A stretch of 54,037 nucleotides of DNA from NCBI GenBank assembly GCA_029287595.1, contig JARFQU010000044.1, positions 1 to 54,037 on the forward strand, written 5' to 3'. Position 1 is the stretch's first letter. Each line of letters begins with the position of its first letter. Made by a program: the position numbers and the translations under genes. This document shows positions 26,443-34,769 of the stretch, in pieces. The notes beneath the pieces were generated by a model, which was given only the letters and a program-made list of their open reading frames with translations, made no database searches and was not told the DNA's origin. The DNA is from Halioglobus sp. GTDB taxonomy: Bacteria; Pseudomonadota; Gammaproteobacteria; Pseudomonadales; Halieaceae.

Positions 26443-27864
26443 TCAGGGGGTGTTGGTGCTGGCGGCTGCATCATTCAGCGCCAGCTGGTTATTGCTGCGC
26501 AGGGACGCCAGTTGCACCGAGGCCTTGCTGATAGCCTGGCGAAATTCCGCCATTTCCTGCTGTGGCAGTGATTTGGCCTTGGGTAGTTTCTTGTGGATAG
26601 TGCGCGGGTTGCGGTGCACCCCGTTCATCAGAAATTCGAAGTGCAGGTGGGGGCCGGTGGCGGCCCCGGTGGCGCCCACCGTGCCGATAACCTGGCTCTG
26701 TGACACCCGCTGTCCCTGCTTGACCTTGCGCTTGTGCAGGTGCAGGTACTTGGTGACGTATTGTTCACCGTGCTGGATGAACACGTAGTTGCCATTGGCC
26801 CGGCTGTCTCCCGCTTTTACTACCCGGCCGTCGCCAGAGGCAAATACCGGTGTGCCGGTGGGTGCCGCGTAGTCAGTGCCGCGATGGGGGCGGCTGGTCT
26901 TGTAAATGGGGTGGAGTCGATTGGGGTTGAAGTTGGAACTGATACGGGTGAAATCCACCGGGGCCAGCAGGAAGGCCTTGCGCATGCTCACGCCCTCCTC
27001 GTTGTAGTAGCTCACATCGCCGTTGGCATCGCGGTAGCGGTAGGCGCTGAAGGTTTCCCCCTGGTTGGTGAAAGAGGCGGCAATGACCTGGCCATCCTTG
27101 AATTTCTCACCGTCCAGGTAGAGCTCATCAAAAATTACGTGGAAGGTGTCGCCCTTGCGCGGATCCTGCACGAAATCGATCACGCCACCAAAGATATTGG
27201 CCAGCTCCATGATCATATTGTGGCTGAGGCCCGCGTCCTGTCCTGCCAGGAACAGGGAGGAGGTGATCTCACCCGCGGCCCAGGTTTCGCGTGGTTCGGG
27301 GGTGCGCAGGCTGATTTCACTGTCGAAGCCGCTGGCGGTGCGGGTATAGGTAATCGTCTCCAGCGGGGACTTGGTATGACGTACCGCTTCCAATTCGCCA
27401 GCGGTATCGGCGCGAAAGCCGATGGTCTGGCCCGGGAAGATGCGACCCAGGGATTTGCCGTCGGGTGCCTGGCTGACCACGTTGTGTACATCCCGGTCAT
27501 TAAAGCCGGCGCGTTTGAATATCAGCGACAGGTTATCGCCACTGCGCACGGTCTGCCGCTGCCAGGAAGGCTCTGGCGACCCTGTTGCCGGCCACGGTTC
27601 CGGGTTGGCCGGCACTGGAATGTTGCCGGCGGGAGGCACCTGTGCGGTGACCTTCGCTACTTCCTGCCTGGACTCAGAGGTGTCCCTGGAGGGCATGGCG
27701 AAGATGACGATACAAAGGCACAACAGCAGTACCGCAGCGCTCAGCAGATGCTTGCGGGGCAGGCTATCCAGAGAAAACCCGACCTGCGGCAGCGTAAACT
27801 GCGGCAGGGTTCCCTCGTCGCTGCGGATAGCAGTGGCCCCCCGCTGTCGTTTCTCTGCTGGCAT
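26443..27864 (-). CDS. M23 family murein DD-endopeptidase, MepM-like
   Basis: A 473-aa inner-membrane-anchored zinc peptidase that cuts peptidoglycan cross-links. One transmembrane helix (about residues 40-57) follows a basic cytoplasmic tail. A LysM/OapA-like region occupies about 105-165 (VRSGDNLSLIFKRAGFNDRDV). The LytM domain is complete: His327 and Asp331 in HRGTDYA, the HLH motif in TKYLHLHKRK, and His406/His408 in GPHLHFEF. A peptide-binding or inhibitory middle segment lies between. It is transcribed with anmK. In the related Pseudomonas locus tyrS lies beside this gene; here it is replaced by a 500-bp spacer and the chemosensory operon. Confidence 0.94.
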   Translation of the reverse strand: MPAEKRQRGATAIRSDEGTLPQFTLPQVGFSLDSLPRKHLLSAAVLLLCLCIVIFAMPSRDTSESRQEVAKVTAQVPPAGNIPVPANPEPWPATGSPEPSWQRQTVRSGDNLSLIFKRAGFNDRDVHNVVSQAPDGKSLGRIFPGQTIGFRADTAGELEAVRHTKSPLETITYTRTASGFDSEISLRTPEPRETWAAGEITSSLFLAGQDAGLSHNMIMELANIFGGVIDFVQDPRKGDTFHVIFDELYLDGEKFKDGQVIAASFTNQGETFSAYRYRDANGDVSYYNEEGVSMRKAFLLAPVDFTRISSNFNPNRLHPIYKTSRPHRGTDYAAPTGTPVFASGDGRVVKAGDSRANGNYVFIQHGEQYVTKYLHLHKRKVKQGQRVSQSQVIGTVGATGAATGPHLHFEFLMNGVHRNPRTIHKKLPKAKSLPQQEMAEFRQAISKASVQLASLRSNNQLALNDAAASTNTP

Positions 27865-28216
27865 GTGTCCCTGGAGTCGCTCGGTATTTGTTGGCCAGCA
27901 GTATATAAAAATTCCAGCTAATTCAATAGCCTTTGCTTGGTACCTCCTGCCCGGGGCAGCGCTTCACCAGCAGATGTAGAACCGTTTACGCTGTATCAGG
28001 CCTTGCCTCGCGCCTCGCTGCGCACCGGTTGCCGCTGCTCTGTGCGCCCTCTGACCGGGTCTTTGGGTTTGCACCCGGGGGCGCACCTGGCGCCGGGGAA
28101 AGTCCACCAAAGCGCGCGTCAAGCCTCAATGGCTGTATTTGCGACATTTCCGATAAATACGCTTTTTACTGATAAATATCTATATAAAACAGTAAGTTAA
28201 AGTCTTTCAGGCGCTG

Positions 28217-28305
28217 GTATCCATGCCCTGGGCCTGTTCCAAAAAGTCCACTTTCTGGAGAAAACTCCAGTTTTCCCTTGCTGGAAACCAGGCCCATACA
28301 AATAC
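28217..28305 (+). ncRNA. Candidate structured RNA leader of the pil-chp operon
   Basis: Nested inverted repeats lie 60-150 bp before pilG. The outer helix pairs TGGGCCTGTTCCA (28229-28241) with TGGAAACCAGGCCCA (28282-28296), interrupted by a 2-nt bulge; GTAT (28217-28220) and ATAC (28302-28305) can extend it. Inside, CTGGAG (28255-28260) pairs with CTCCAG (28265-28270). The same segment can instead pair GAAAAC (28260-28265) with GTTTTC (28270-28275), so the two inner stems exclude each other. This resembles a switchable leader or small RNA, but no covariation evidence is available here. Confidence 0.4.
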
Positions 28306-28315
28306 TGTCATGGCA

Positions 28316-28335
28316 ACTTGGGATGTGTGCCAAGT
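28316..28335 (+). other. Short hairpin just upstream of pilG
   Basis: ACTTGG (28316-28321) and CCAAGT (28330-28335) form a perfect 6-bp stem with an 8-nt loop, 31 bp before the pilG ATG. It lacks a T-run, so it is not a terminator. It may be part of the same leader structure. Confidence 0.4.
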
Positions 28336-28366
28336 AACAAATTTGGATTAAAACACGAGGTTGAAA

Positions 28367-28777
28367 ATGACGAACCCGAACGAACAGATGGATATCAGCG
28401 GCATAAAAATCGCGGTGATCGACGATGCCAAAACAATTCGCATGATGATGTCGCACACGCTGCGCGGTATGGGCTGTGAGGTTGAATGTGCCGAGGATGG
28501 TTACAAAGCCCTGGGTATGTTGCGTCGCTTCAAACCCGACCTGATTTTCCTGGATATCACCATGCCGGAGTTGGATGGCTACCAGACCTGCACGTTGATC
28601 CGCAATGCAGACGATACGCGCAACACCCCGGTGGTGATGCTGTCGTCTTCCGATGGGATTTTTGATATCGCCAAGGGCCGCGCGCGTGGCGCGACCGCTC
28701 ACGTCACCAAGATTCCTCCCGAGAGTGTGTTGCGGGAACTGATTCACAACCACACCAATAACAAAGCGGCCGCCTGA
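28367..28777 (+). CDS. pilG: Single-domain response regulator, PilG-like
   Basis: A 136-aa CheY-type receiver that in Pseudomonas, once phosphorylated by ChpA, promotes type IV pilus extension and cAMP signalling. The acidic pocket (Asp19, Asp20), phosphorylation site Asp63 (FLDITMP), and Lys115 are present; LDGYQTC and VMLSSSDGIFDIAKGR match PilG rather than PilH. Unusually, the conserved Lys-Pro dipeptide is Lys-Ile-Pro (VTKIPPES), which may alter the alpha5-beta5 output face. ATG 28367 has GAGG 7 nt upstream. It opens a seven- or eight-gene operon whose next gene starts 2 bp after its stop. Confidence 0.9.
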   Translation: MTNPNEQMDISGIKIAVIDDAKTIRMMMSHTLRGMGCEVECAEDGYKALGMLRRFKPDLIFLDITMPELDGYQTCTLIRNADDTRNTPVVMLSSSDGIFDIAKGRARGATAHVTKIPPESVLRELIHNHTNNKAAA

Positions 28778-28779
28778 TC

Positions 28780-29346
28780 ATGAGCGTGACCGCCTTGGAA
28801 ACCCTGCACCTGCTGGAGCGAAGCTATGCATTCGATGCTGTGGCCCCTCCGGTGGCAGACAGTGAAGCCATGCGTTGGGTGGGTACCTCGCTGAGTATTG
28901 CGGGAGTGTCTCTGCTGGTGGGTGAAGGTGAATTGCAGGAAATTATTGAAACACCACCGGTCACTATTATTCCCGGCACCAAGCCATGGGTGTTGGGGGT
29001 GGCGGCGTTCAAGGGTGGCCTGTTACCCATCCTCAGTGGCGATGTGTTGTTTCGCCAGCGCCCCTACAGCGGCCGGGCACGCGACTATTGCATGGTGATC
29101 AACAGGCCCGGTATGTGCTGCGGCATTACCCTCAGTGCCATCCAGTGTGATTTGAAATTTCCCATCGAAGAGCGGGATATGAGTCATCCGGTAGACGCGG
29201 ATTTTGCCAGGTTCTGTCTGGGTGGCTTCAAGCATGAGGGCAGGTTCCTGGCAGTTCTGGATATAGAAAAGTTGGTGGCTGACGAAGATGTAAGTGATGC
29301 CGCCGCCTCCGAGATTTTTTCAAGCAAGGGTAATTCTGATGACTAA
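28780..29346 (+). CDS. pilI: CheW-like coupling protein PilI
   Basis: A 188-aa CheW-domain adaptor that links receptor and histidine kinase. The domain (about residues 30-175) shows LLVGEGELQEIIETPPVTIIPGTKPWVLGVAAFKGGLLPILSG, the usual CheW pattern of a hydrophobic strand, PGT-x-PWxxG and L(L)PIxDL-like end (here LPILSGDVL). It lies between pilG (2 bp) and the receptor gene, overlapping the latter by 8 bp. It corresponds to PilI of the Pseudomonas Pil-Chp system in order and size. Confidence 0.9.
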   Translation: MSVTALETLHLLERSYAFDAVAPPVADSEAMRWVGTSLSIAGVSLLVGEGELQEIIETPPVTIIPGTKPWVLGVAAFKGGLLPILSGDVLFRQRPYSGRARDYCMVINRPGMCCGITLSAIQCDLKFPIEERDMSHPVDADFARFCLGGFKHEGRFLAVLDIEKLVADEDVSDAAASEIFSSKGNSDD

Positions 29347-31429
29347 GACATTGAAAAGTGGCGCTTCCAGTTTCTGGATGGTGGTGATGACTCTGGGGAT
29401 TCTCGGCTGTCTCGGCGGGGTAGCCTACACCTTCTTTATGGTTCAGCAGGAGGCGGGGCAGGAAGGTGAATACCGGCTCGCCGCAGACGACATGCGCTTG
29501 CTGTCACAACAGGTCGCGGTGAACGCGCGTGAGTCAGTATACGGTGAAGAGACCACCTTTGCTGAGCTCAGCGGCAATCTGGAGAAATTCCAATGGCAGC
29601 TGCAAACCCTGGAGGCGGTGGGCTTCCAGAATGAGGTTGCCAGCATTGAAGCGAGCTGGGCCCGGGTAAACGAGTCCGCCCGAACCCTGCTGGATGCGGG
29701 CGCCCGGTTGGTATTCATTAACGATGTGTCGGCGCAACTGGAGCGTAACATCAAGCCTATCCAGAGTGAGTTTGCCGCAGTGGTCGACATCCTGCGCGAT
29801 GAGCGGGTGTCATCAGAAACCATCGTGGCCGCGCAGAAAATTCTCTGGTTGACCGAGCGCATTGCCCGCAATATTGACAAGATTCTTGCCGGTGGCAGTG
29901 AGAGCCAATTGGCGGCAGATGAGTTTCGTACTGATGCGGCAGATTTTGTGCGCATTGTCGATGCGCTTAAAAATGGCAGCTCGCTGATGGGCGTGGACAA
30001 ACTCACTGATGCCGATGCTATCGCTGCTATCGATACTGCGGCGGGACTGTTCTCAGTCGTTTCTGCTTCCATAGAACAGATTGCCGGTGCTTCTGAAGAG
30101 CTGCGCCAGGCGGCTATCGCCCGGGAGTCCATAGCGGTTTCCAGTGTTGCACTGTCCGATGATATTTCCGCCCTGGTGCCGGCTATCGACAAGCTTACCC
30201 TCACACGGCTTTATGACCGCGGCACACTGATGGCTCTGTTCGGTGCGCCAGGCGTACTGGCGGTAGGGCTGTTGGTAGTGATGTACAGGGGGCAGCGCCG
30301 CCGTGTGGTCTACACCGAGCAGGGTGTGGCTGAAATCAACAGCGCTCTGGTGAAAATTGCGGAAGGTGACCTGACTGTTCAGGTGCCGGAAGAGAATACG
30401 GTCACCCAGGAAATTGCCAGGGAGATCAACGCCTCCACACAGCGGCAGCGAGAATTGATTCGCAATATCCTCACGCCGTTCGAAATTTCATCCGAGGGCA
30501 TTACCAAGATTGGTGTCACCGCCGAGGGACAGGTGGAAAAGGGGCGCGAGTTGACCCGCTCAGTGGTGGAATCGACCACCGCGGCTACCGAAATGGTGCG
30601 TACCAGCGAGGAGATCAAGTCGTCCACGGTCGAGGCGGCCAGGACATCGGAACGCAATCGCCAGCGTGTAGCCCAGGGTTACGAGCTGACCAAGGATATG
30701 TCCAAAGCCTCGGCGAACGTGCGCGAATCGGTGCAGGAGACTTCCAAGTCCGCGAAGCGTCAGGGCGAGTTGATCCAGTCGGTGACAGCGGCAGCGGAAT
30801 ACATTCAGGCACTCAATACCAAGATCTCGGTAGTGGCGATCAACACCCGGATCGAGGCGGAGAAGGCGGGGGAGCACGGCAGGCCTTTCCTGGGTATTGC
30901 CGAGGCGATTGGTGACCTGCTGCGCGAGGCGGAGGAAGAGGGGCGCAAGATCATTTCCGAGGTACGCATGTTGCAAAACCTGTCGGCTGACAACCTGGCC
31001 AGTATGGAAAACACCGTGGGTACGGTGGTGACCATTCTGGAATATATCGACCGGCTGGACAGTTCCCTGGAGGAAATCAATGCAGGCTCCTCCGCGATCA
31101 CACAGATTATTAATTCCGTGGACGATGCCGCGGGCCAGTCCGCCAATACTGCGCAGCACATGAACGCATCAATGGACCAGATACGCGAGCGCAACCTGGA
31201 TATCAGCCAGTACAGCGAATCTACCCAGGTTGGCGTGGCCAGCCTCAAATCCTCCATGCAGGACGTGGCGGAGAACCTGCGCCAGTTCAAGATTGAGCGC
31301 GACGGTGCCGGCGAGATGAAAGTGCCGGAGCTGCGTGACCTGCGCAAGATACAACAGGCCACCAGGGTTTATCGCGAAGAGGAAATGCAGGCACTGGAAG
31401 AAGCCACGGAGACACAGGCCTCCGTATGA
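29339..31429 (+). CDS. pilJ: PilJ-like chemoreceptor with a divergent signalling tip
   Basis: A 696-aa membrane receptor. Transmembrane helix 1 is at about residues 11-33 and helix 2 at about 293-313 (LFGAPGVLAVGLLVVMY). Between them lies a roughly 260-residue helical periplasmic domain like that of PilJ, and after helix 2 comes a HAMP-like segment and a long signalling coiled coil. The hairpin tip, about 490-525, reads KISVVAINTRIEAEKAGEHG; the AGE and GR positions of chemoreceptors are kept, but the usual QTN-LLALNAA part is changed. ATG 29339 overlaps the pilI end and has AAGG 9 nt upstream. PilK starts with a 4-bp overlap at its stop. Gene order and topology favour PilJ; the altered tip is the oddity. 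Confidence 0.87.
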   Translation: MTKTLKSGASSFWMVVMTLGILGCLGGVAYTFFMVQQEAGQEGEYRLAADDMRLLSQQVAVNARESVYGEETTFAELSGNLEKFQWQLQTLEAVGFQNEVASIEASWARVNESARTLLDAGARLVFINDVSAQLERNIKPIQSEFAAVVDILRDERVSSETIVAAQKILWLTERIARNIDKILAGGSESQLAADEFRTDAADFVRIVDALKNGSSLMGVDKLTDADAIAAIDTAAGLFSVVSASIEQIAGASEELRQAAIARESIAVSSVALSDDISALVPAIDKLTLTRLYDRGTLMALFGAPGVLAVGLLVVMYRGQRRRVVYTEQGVAEINSALVKIAEGDLTVQVPEENTVTQEIAREINASTQRQRELIRNILTPFEISSEGITKIGVTAEGQVEKGRELTRSVVESTTAATEMVRTSEEIKSSTVEAARTSERNRQRVAQGYELTKDMSKASANVRESVQETSKSAKRQGELIQSVTAAAEYIQALNTKISVVAINTRIEAEKAGEHGRPFLGIAEAIGDLLREAEEEGRKIISEVRMLQNLSADNLASMENTVGTVVTILEYIDRLDSSLEEINAGSSAITQIINSVDDAAGQSANTAQHMNASMDQIRERNLDISQYSESTQVGVASLKSSMQDVAENLRQFKIERDGAGEMKVPELRDLRKIQQATRVYREEEMQALEEATETQASV

Positions 31430-32280
31430 TGCCAGCAACGGTTCGCCGCCCCAGCGCTATAACCAGTGACCAGCTGTGGATGCTGATGCGGCACCTGCGT
31501 GACTATGCGGGTATCAAGATCGACAGCACCCAGGCGATCATTTCCCAGTGCATCTACCAACGCATGGAAAGCCTGGGTATTACCGATGTCGACGCCTATC
31601 TCGCGGCCTTTGACGCCAGTATCAATGCCAGGGCAGAGTGGATGGCCCTGATAGACCTGTTAACGGTTAAGGAAACCCGCTTCTTTCGCCAACCCGAAGC
31701 CTTTGATTGTGTCGCGAACTACGTGGAGACGCTGCTGCAGCAAGGCCCTGCCCCGAGTGCGCTGTCTTTCTGGAGCGCGGGTTGTTCCGCGGGACAGGAA
31801 GCCTATTCCCTGGGCATGGTGATTGAGCACATCCTTCGCCGTCACCAGCCCTGGTTGCAGTGGCATGGAATAGGTACGGATATCAGTTTTGAAGCTGTCA
31901 GCGCGGCCCAGCAGGCCAGCTACCCCGGCGATGCCCTGCGACATGTCCCGGCGGACTACCGCAAGTGGTACATGGTAGAGGAGCCGGGCGGCCAGTGGAC
32001 GGTGTCAGCGAACATCAAGGCACAAACACATTTTTTTCACAGCAACCTGTTGCACGTCAATAGTGCGCCGTTTGCCGATTTCAATATTATTTTTTGCCAG
32101 AACGTACTGATCTATTTCGAACGGGACAAACAGCGCTGGATTATCGACCAGCTTGTTGACCGCCTGCGCATTGGGGGATTGTTGATCCTCGGTGCCGGGG
32201 AAGATGTGCGTTGGCTGAACCCCGATATGCGCCGCGTGCAATGGCCGGGTGTATGTGCATACAAGAAGACTGGAGACTGA
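31426..32280 (+). CDS. pilK: CheR-type methyltransferase PilK
   Basis: A 284-aa S-adenosylmethionine-dependent methyltransferase expected to methylate glutamates of the PilJ-like receptor. An N-terminal helical CheR domain (about 10-75) precedes the catalytic domain with ETRFFRQPEAF, the SAM-binding FWSAGCSAGQEAYSLGM, GTDIS and IIFCQNVLIYFE. It overlaps the receptor gene by 4 bp (ATGA). A partner methylesterase (CheB/ChpB) is not found in the operon or elsewhere in the window. Confidence 0.93.
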   Translation: MMPATVRRPSAITSDQLWMLMRHLRDYAGIKIDSTQAIISQCIYQRMESLGITDVDAYLAAFDASINARAEWMALIDLLTVKETRFFRQPEAFDCVANYVETLLQQGPAPSALSFWSAGCSAGQEAYSLGMVIEHILRRHQPWLQWHGIGTDISFEAVSAAQQASYPGDALRHVPADYRKWYMVEEPGGQWTVSANIKAQTHFFHSNLLHVNSAPFADFNIIFCQNVLIYFERDKQRWIIDQLVDRLRIGGLLILGAGEDVRWLNPDMRRVQWPGVCAYKKTGD

Positions 32281-32284
32281 ACTA

Positions 32285-34729
32285 GTGGCTAATAAACCGG
32301 ATATCGTTTCCCTGAAGTGGGTGATAAGCCTGATGAACAAGCAGGCGGAGAATGCTGAGGCGGCGCTTGTTGCCTACGGCAAGGATCCGTCCCAGAAACA
32401 GTCGCTGTTGCAGTGTATGTGGGCGGTACACCAGATTACGTCGACGCTGCGTGCCCTGGGCATGAGAAAAGCCGAGATGCTTACCCTGGAAATGGAGCGC
32501 AGCCTCAATTTCCTGTACAAGGACAAAGTGGTTGGTGAGCGCCGCAAGCTGACTATGGGCGGCCTGATGCAGGCGCTGAAGGTTATCCCCGCCTACCTGG
32601 CACACACCCAGAATGTGCGTATGGATACCGGACGCGGGCTGGAGCAGTACGTGAACGACCTGCGTCGCTGGGTCGGTGAGCGGCCGCGTCCCCAGGCTTT
32701 CTTCTTCCATATGGAGATTGATCCCTGTGTGGGCATCACCCAGGGCGTTACGCCGGCGACAGACAGTGAGATCAAGAGTCGTGCCAACGTGATGCTGGCG
32801 CTTTATCTCGAGATGGCCAAGCAGGCCCTGCGCCGGCGCAGCGTCAGTGAGAGCATGAAGACAGTGGCGCGCATCGCCAGGAAGATGCAACAGCTGTTCC
32901 AGGGAACTCCCCCGGAGCGCTTCTGGTTCACCATGATAGGTTTGTGCGAGGGCGTTGCCGGCGGCCTGATCGTGCCGGATGAATGCATCGCCCAGATCTT
33001 CAAGTCCGGCGCCTTCACGATCAAATACGCGCGCGAGCACGGCGGTGCAATCGACGACAGCGTCGACTATGACAGTTACCTGCAGCAGATGCTGTACTAC
33101 ATCGCCTCCTGCAAATCCAAGCCGGTGCATATCGCCGGTATACGCACGGTGTTCGGTATTGACGACGATACTATTGATACGGCAAATCGCGGTCTGGTGC
33201 ATATCGATGCCCTGGTAACTGCCCTGAGTGGCGCGCTGGAGCAGCTCAATAGCGTGGTCGACTACATCAATACCCATGACCTGGTGGCTTTTGCCTTAGG
33301 CAACAACCACACCGAAGACGCGGCTCCTGCAGAGGCTATTGATGCAGCCCAGTATCGCCTGGTCGCTGCCGGGCAGGTCAACCATGCGGATTCGCTGAAG
33401 CGCGTGCAGCGCCAGTTGGAAGACGTACTCAAGGGTGCTTACGCCGACAGGGCGGCCCAGGCTGACCAGGCGGTGAATGATGTCATCCGGGGCATCGTTG
33501 ATGTGAAGCTGGACCTGGAGCATAAACTTGAGCACGGACTGTGCAGCTCTTTCTCCAGTCGCGAATTCGAATTGCGCGAGAGCGTCACCTCTGCGACGTT
33601 CACCCAGATGAGCCTGGTGGAAAACTACCTGCACCAGATTCTGCGGCGCAAGGCACTGAAGTCCGCACTGGACAAAAAGCCACTTGGCCTGGAGAGCGTA
33701 CATCGCCTGACAGTTGCCCTTAACCGTCATCTGAACAAGACCGATAAAGGACATGAGGAGCTGCGCCAGGCGGTTCGCGACGCAGATAATGGCGATCCGG
33801 ATATCGATCTGCTGTACAGCCTTGCCAAGGAGTATCTGGAGCAGCTGGAGGATTTGCCAGACCGCAAGGCGATTAACATGTCGCTGCAATTGCTTACAGA
33901 GATTTCCGGCGCCCTTGCCTTTGCCGGCATGGAACGTGAGGCCCGGGTTATCGAGCAGTGCCACAAGTGGCTGGTAGCGGCGAGTAAGGCGGGCAGTGTG
34001 CATGAGGACGAAGCCTTTGGCTGTTTCGCCGACGCCTTTGCGCAGATAGAAATGCACCTGCAGTGTTCACTGATAGACCCGCTGGAAGATACATCACACA
34101 TGGTTGCTTTTGCCGAGCAGCGCGCGGCAGAGCTGGACAAGTGGATCAGTGAATTATCGACGGTGGCGGGAATCCCCGATGTGAACGCACAGAACGGCGA
34201 CAACATCCGCGTTGCTCCCGTGGTGGCGCAGGTCAAGGACGCTGATATTCCGCCGCAGTTTCGCGAGGTGTTTATCGAGGAATCCGATGAAATCGTGGCT
34301 GAGTTGGCTGAACTCGCCGCACAGTGGGGCGACGACCCGCAGGTTAATGGTGTATTGCGGGAGATGCGTCGTCACTTTCATACCTTCAAGGGCAACGGAC
34401 GCGCGGTAGGCGCCAATATCCTGGGCGAGCTGGGCTGGGCCGCCCAGGATATGCTCGACCGTGTGCTGGATGGCGACCTGGCTCCCAACGACAGCGTGCA
34501 GCAATTGGTTGACGAAGTGGTAGCAGCGCTGCCTGACCTGGTGATGTCCTATCGCCGTGCGGAGGGTCCTGATCTCGAGCGCATCAGGCATCTGACACAG
34601 TCTTGCTTCCACCTGGCTGAAGGCCGTGAGCGGGATCTGGCTGATCAGTTCCCCGCTGCACAAGATGTGGTGACTAGTCCCTCAGAGCTGCAACATCAGC
34701 CTGTGGTGAACGAGACCCTCACTCACTAG
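32285..34729 (+). CDS. Hpt-domain protein, N-terminal half of a split ChpA-type kinase
   Basis: An 814-aa protein corresponding to the N-terminal Hpt region of ChpA. Residues 1-620 are mostly helical, repeating Hpt-like bundles as in ChpA/FimL without an obvious phospho-histidine. Near the C-terminus a canonical Hpt reads VFIEESDEIVAELAELAAQW then RRHFHTFKGNGRAVGA, with His699 the expected phospho-site. The kinase core is absent; it is in the next gene. GTG 32285 has GGAG 9 nt upstream and starts 4 bp after the pilK stop; ATG 32249 would overlap pilK. The split is not a recent frameshift: the two genes are separated by 40 bp with a fresh ribosome site. Confidence 0.87.
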   Translation: MANKPDIVSLKWVISLMNKQAENAEAALVAYGKDPSQKQSLLQCMWAVHQITSTLRALGMRKAEMLTLEMERSLNFLYKDKVVGERRKLTMGGLMQALKVIPAYLAHTQNVRMDTGRGLEQYVNDLRRWVGERPRPQAFFFHMEIDPCVGITQGVTPATDSEIKSRANVMLALYLEMAKQALRRRSVSESMKTVARIARKMQQLFQGTPPERFWFTMIGLCEGVAGGLIVPDECIAQIFKSGAFTIKYAREHGGAIDDSVDYDSYLQQMLYYIASCKSKPVHIAGIRTVFGIDDDTIDTANRGLVHIDALVTALSGALEQLNSVVDYINTHDLVAFALGNNHTEDAAPAEAIDAAQYRLVAAGQVNHADSLKRVQRQLEDVLKGAYADRAAQADQAVNDVIRGIVDVKLDLEHKLEHGLCSSFSSREFELRESVTSATFTQMSLVENYLHQILRRKALKSALDKKPLGLESVHRLTVALNRHLNKTDKGHEELRQAVRDADNGDPDIDLLYSLAKEYLEQLEDLPDRKAINMSLQLLTEISGALAFAGMEREARVIEQCHKWLVAASKAGSVHEDEAFGCFADAFAQIEMHLQCSLIDPLEDTSHMVAFAEQRAAELDKWISELSTVAGIPDVNAQNGDNIRVAPVVAQVKDADIPPQFREVFIEESDEIVAELAELAAQWGDDPQVNGVLREMRRHFHTFKGNGRAVGANILGELGWAAQDMLDRVLDGDLAPNDSVQQLVDEVVAALPDLVMSYRRAEGPDLERIRHLTQSCFHLAEGRERDLADQFPAAQDVVTSPSELQHQPVVNETLTH

Positions 34730-34769
34730 CGACATTGTCGCAGGTTTAACTGGATACTGGAGAAAACTC

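Larger units (their letters stand above)
27865..28366. other. Spacer between M23 peptidase and chemosensory operon
   Basis: 502 bp with no convincing gene. The left half, about 27940-28110, is GC-rich with several short inverted repeats but no match I can name. The segment 28140-28200 is AT-rich (TATCTATATAAAAC at 28177-28190) and is the probable promoter zone of the chemosensory operon. The right part, 28217-28335, can fold into hairpins described separately and forms the putative leader of pilG. No transfer RNA is visible. Confidence 0.6.

Noticed and set aside
28095-28105. GGGGAAAGTCC, similar to a conserved block of RNase P RNA
   Set aside because: The roughly 350-nt molecule would run into pilG, and the other conserved RNase P elements are not found downstream.
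34730-34769. Frameshift or sequencing error dividing one ChpA gene
   Set aside because: The first protein ends after an unconserved tail, the second has its own GGAG site and a different acidic start, and no single-base change would join them sensibly.
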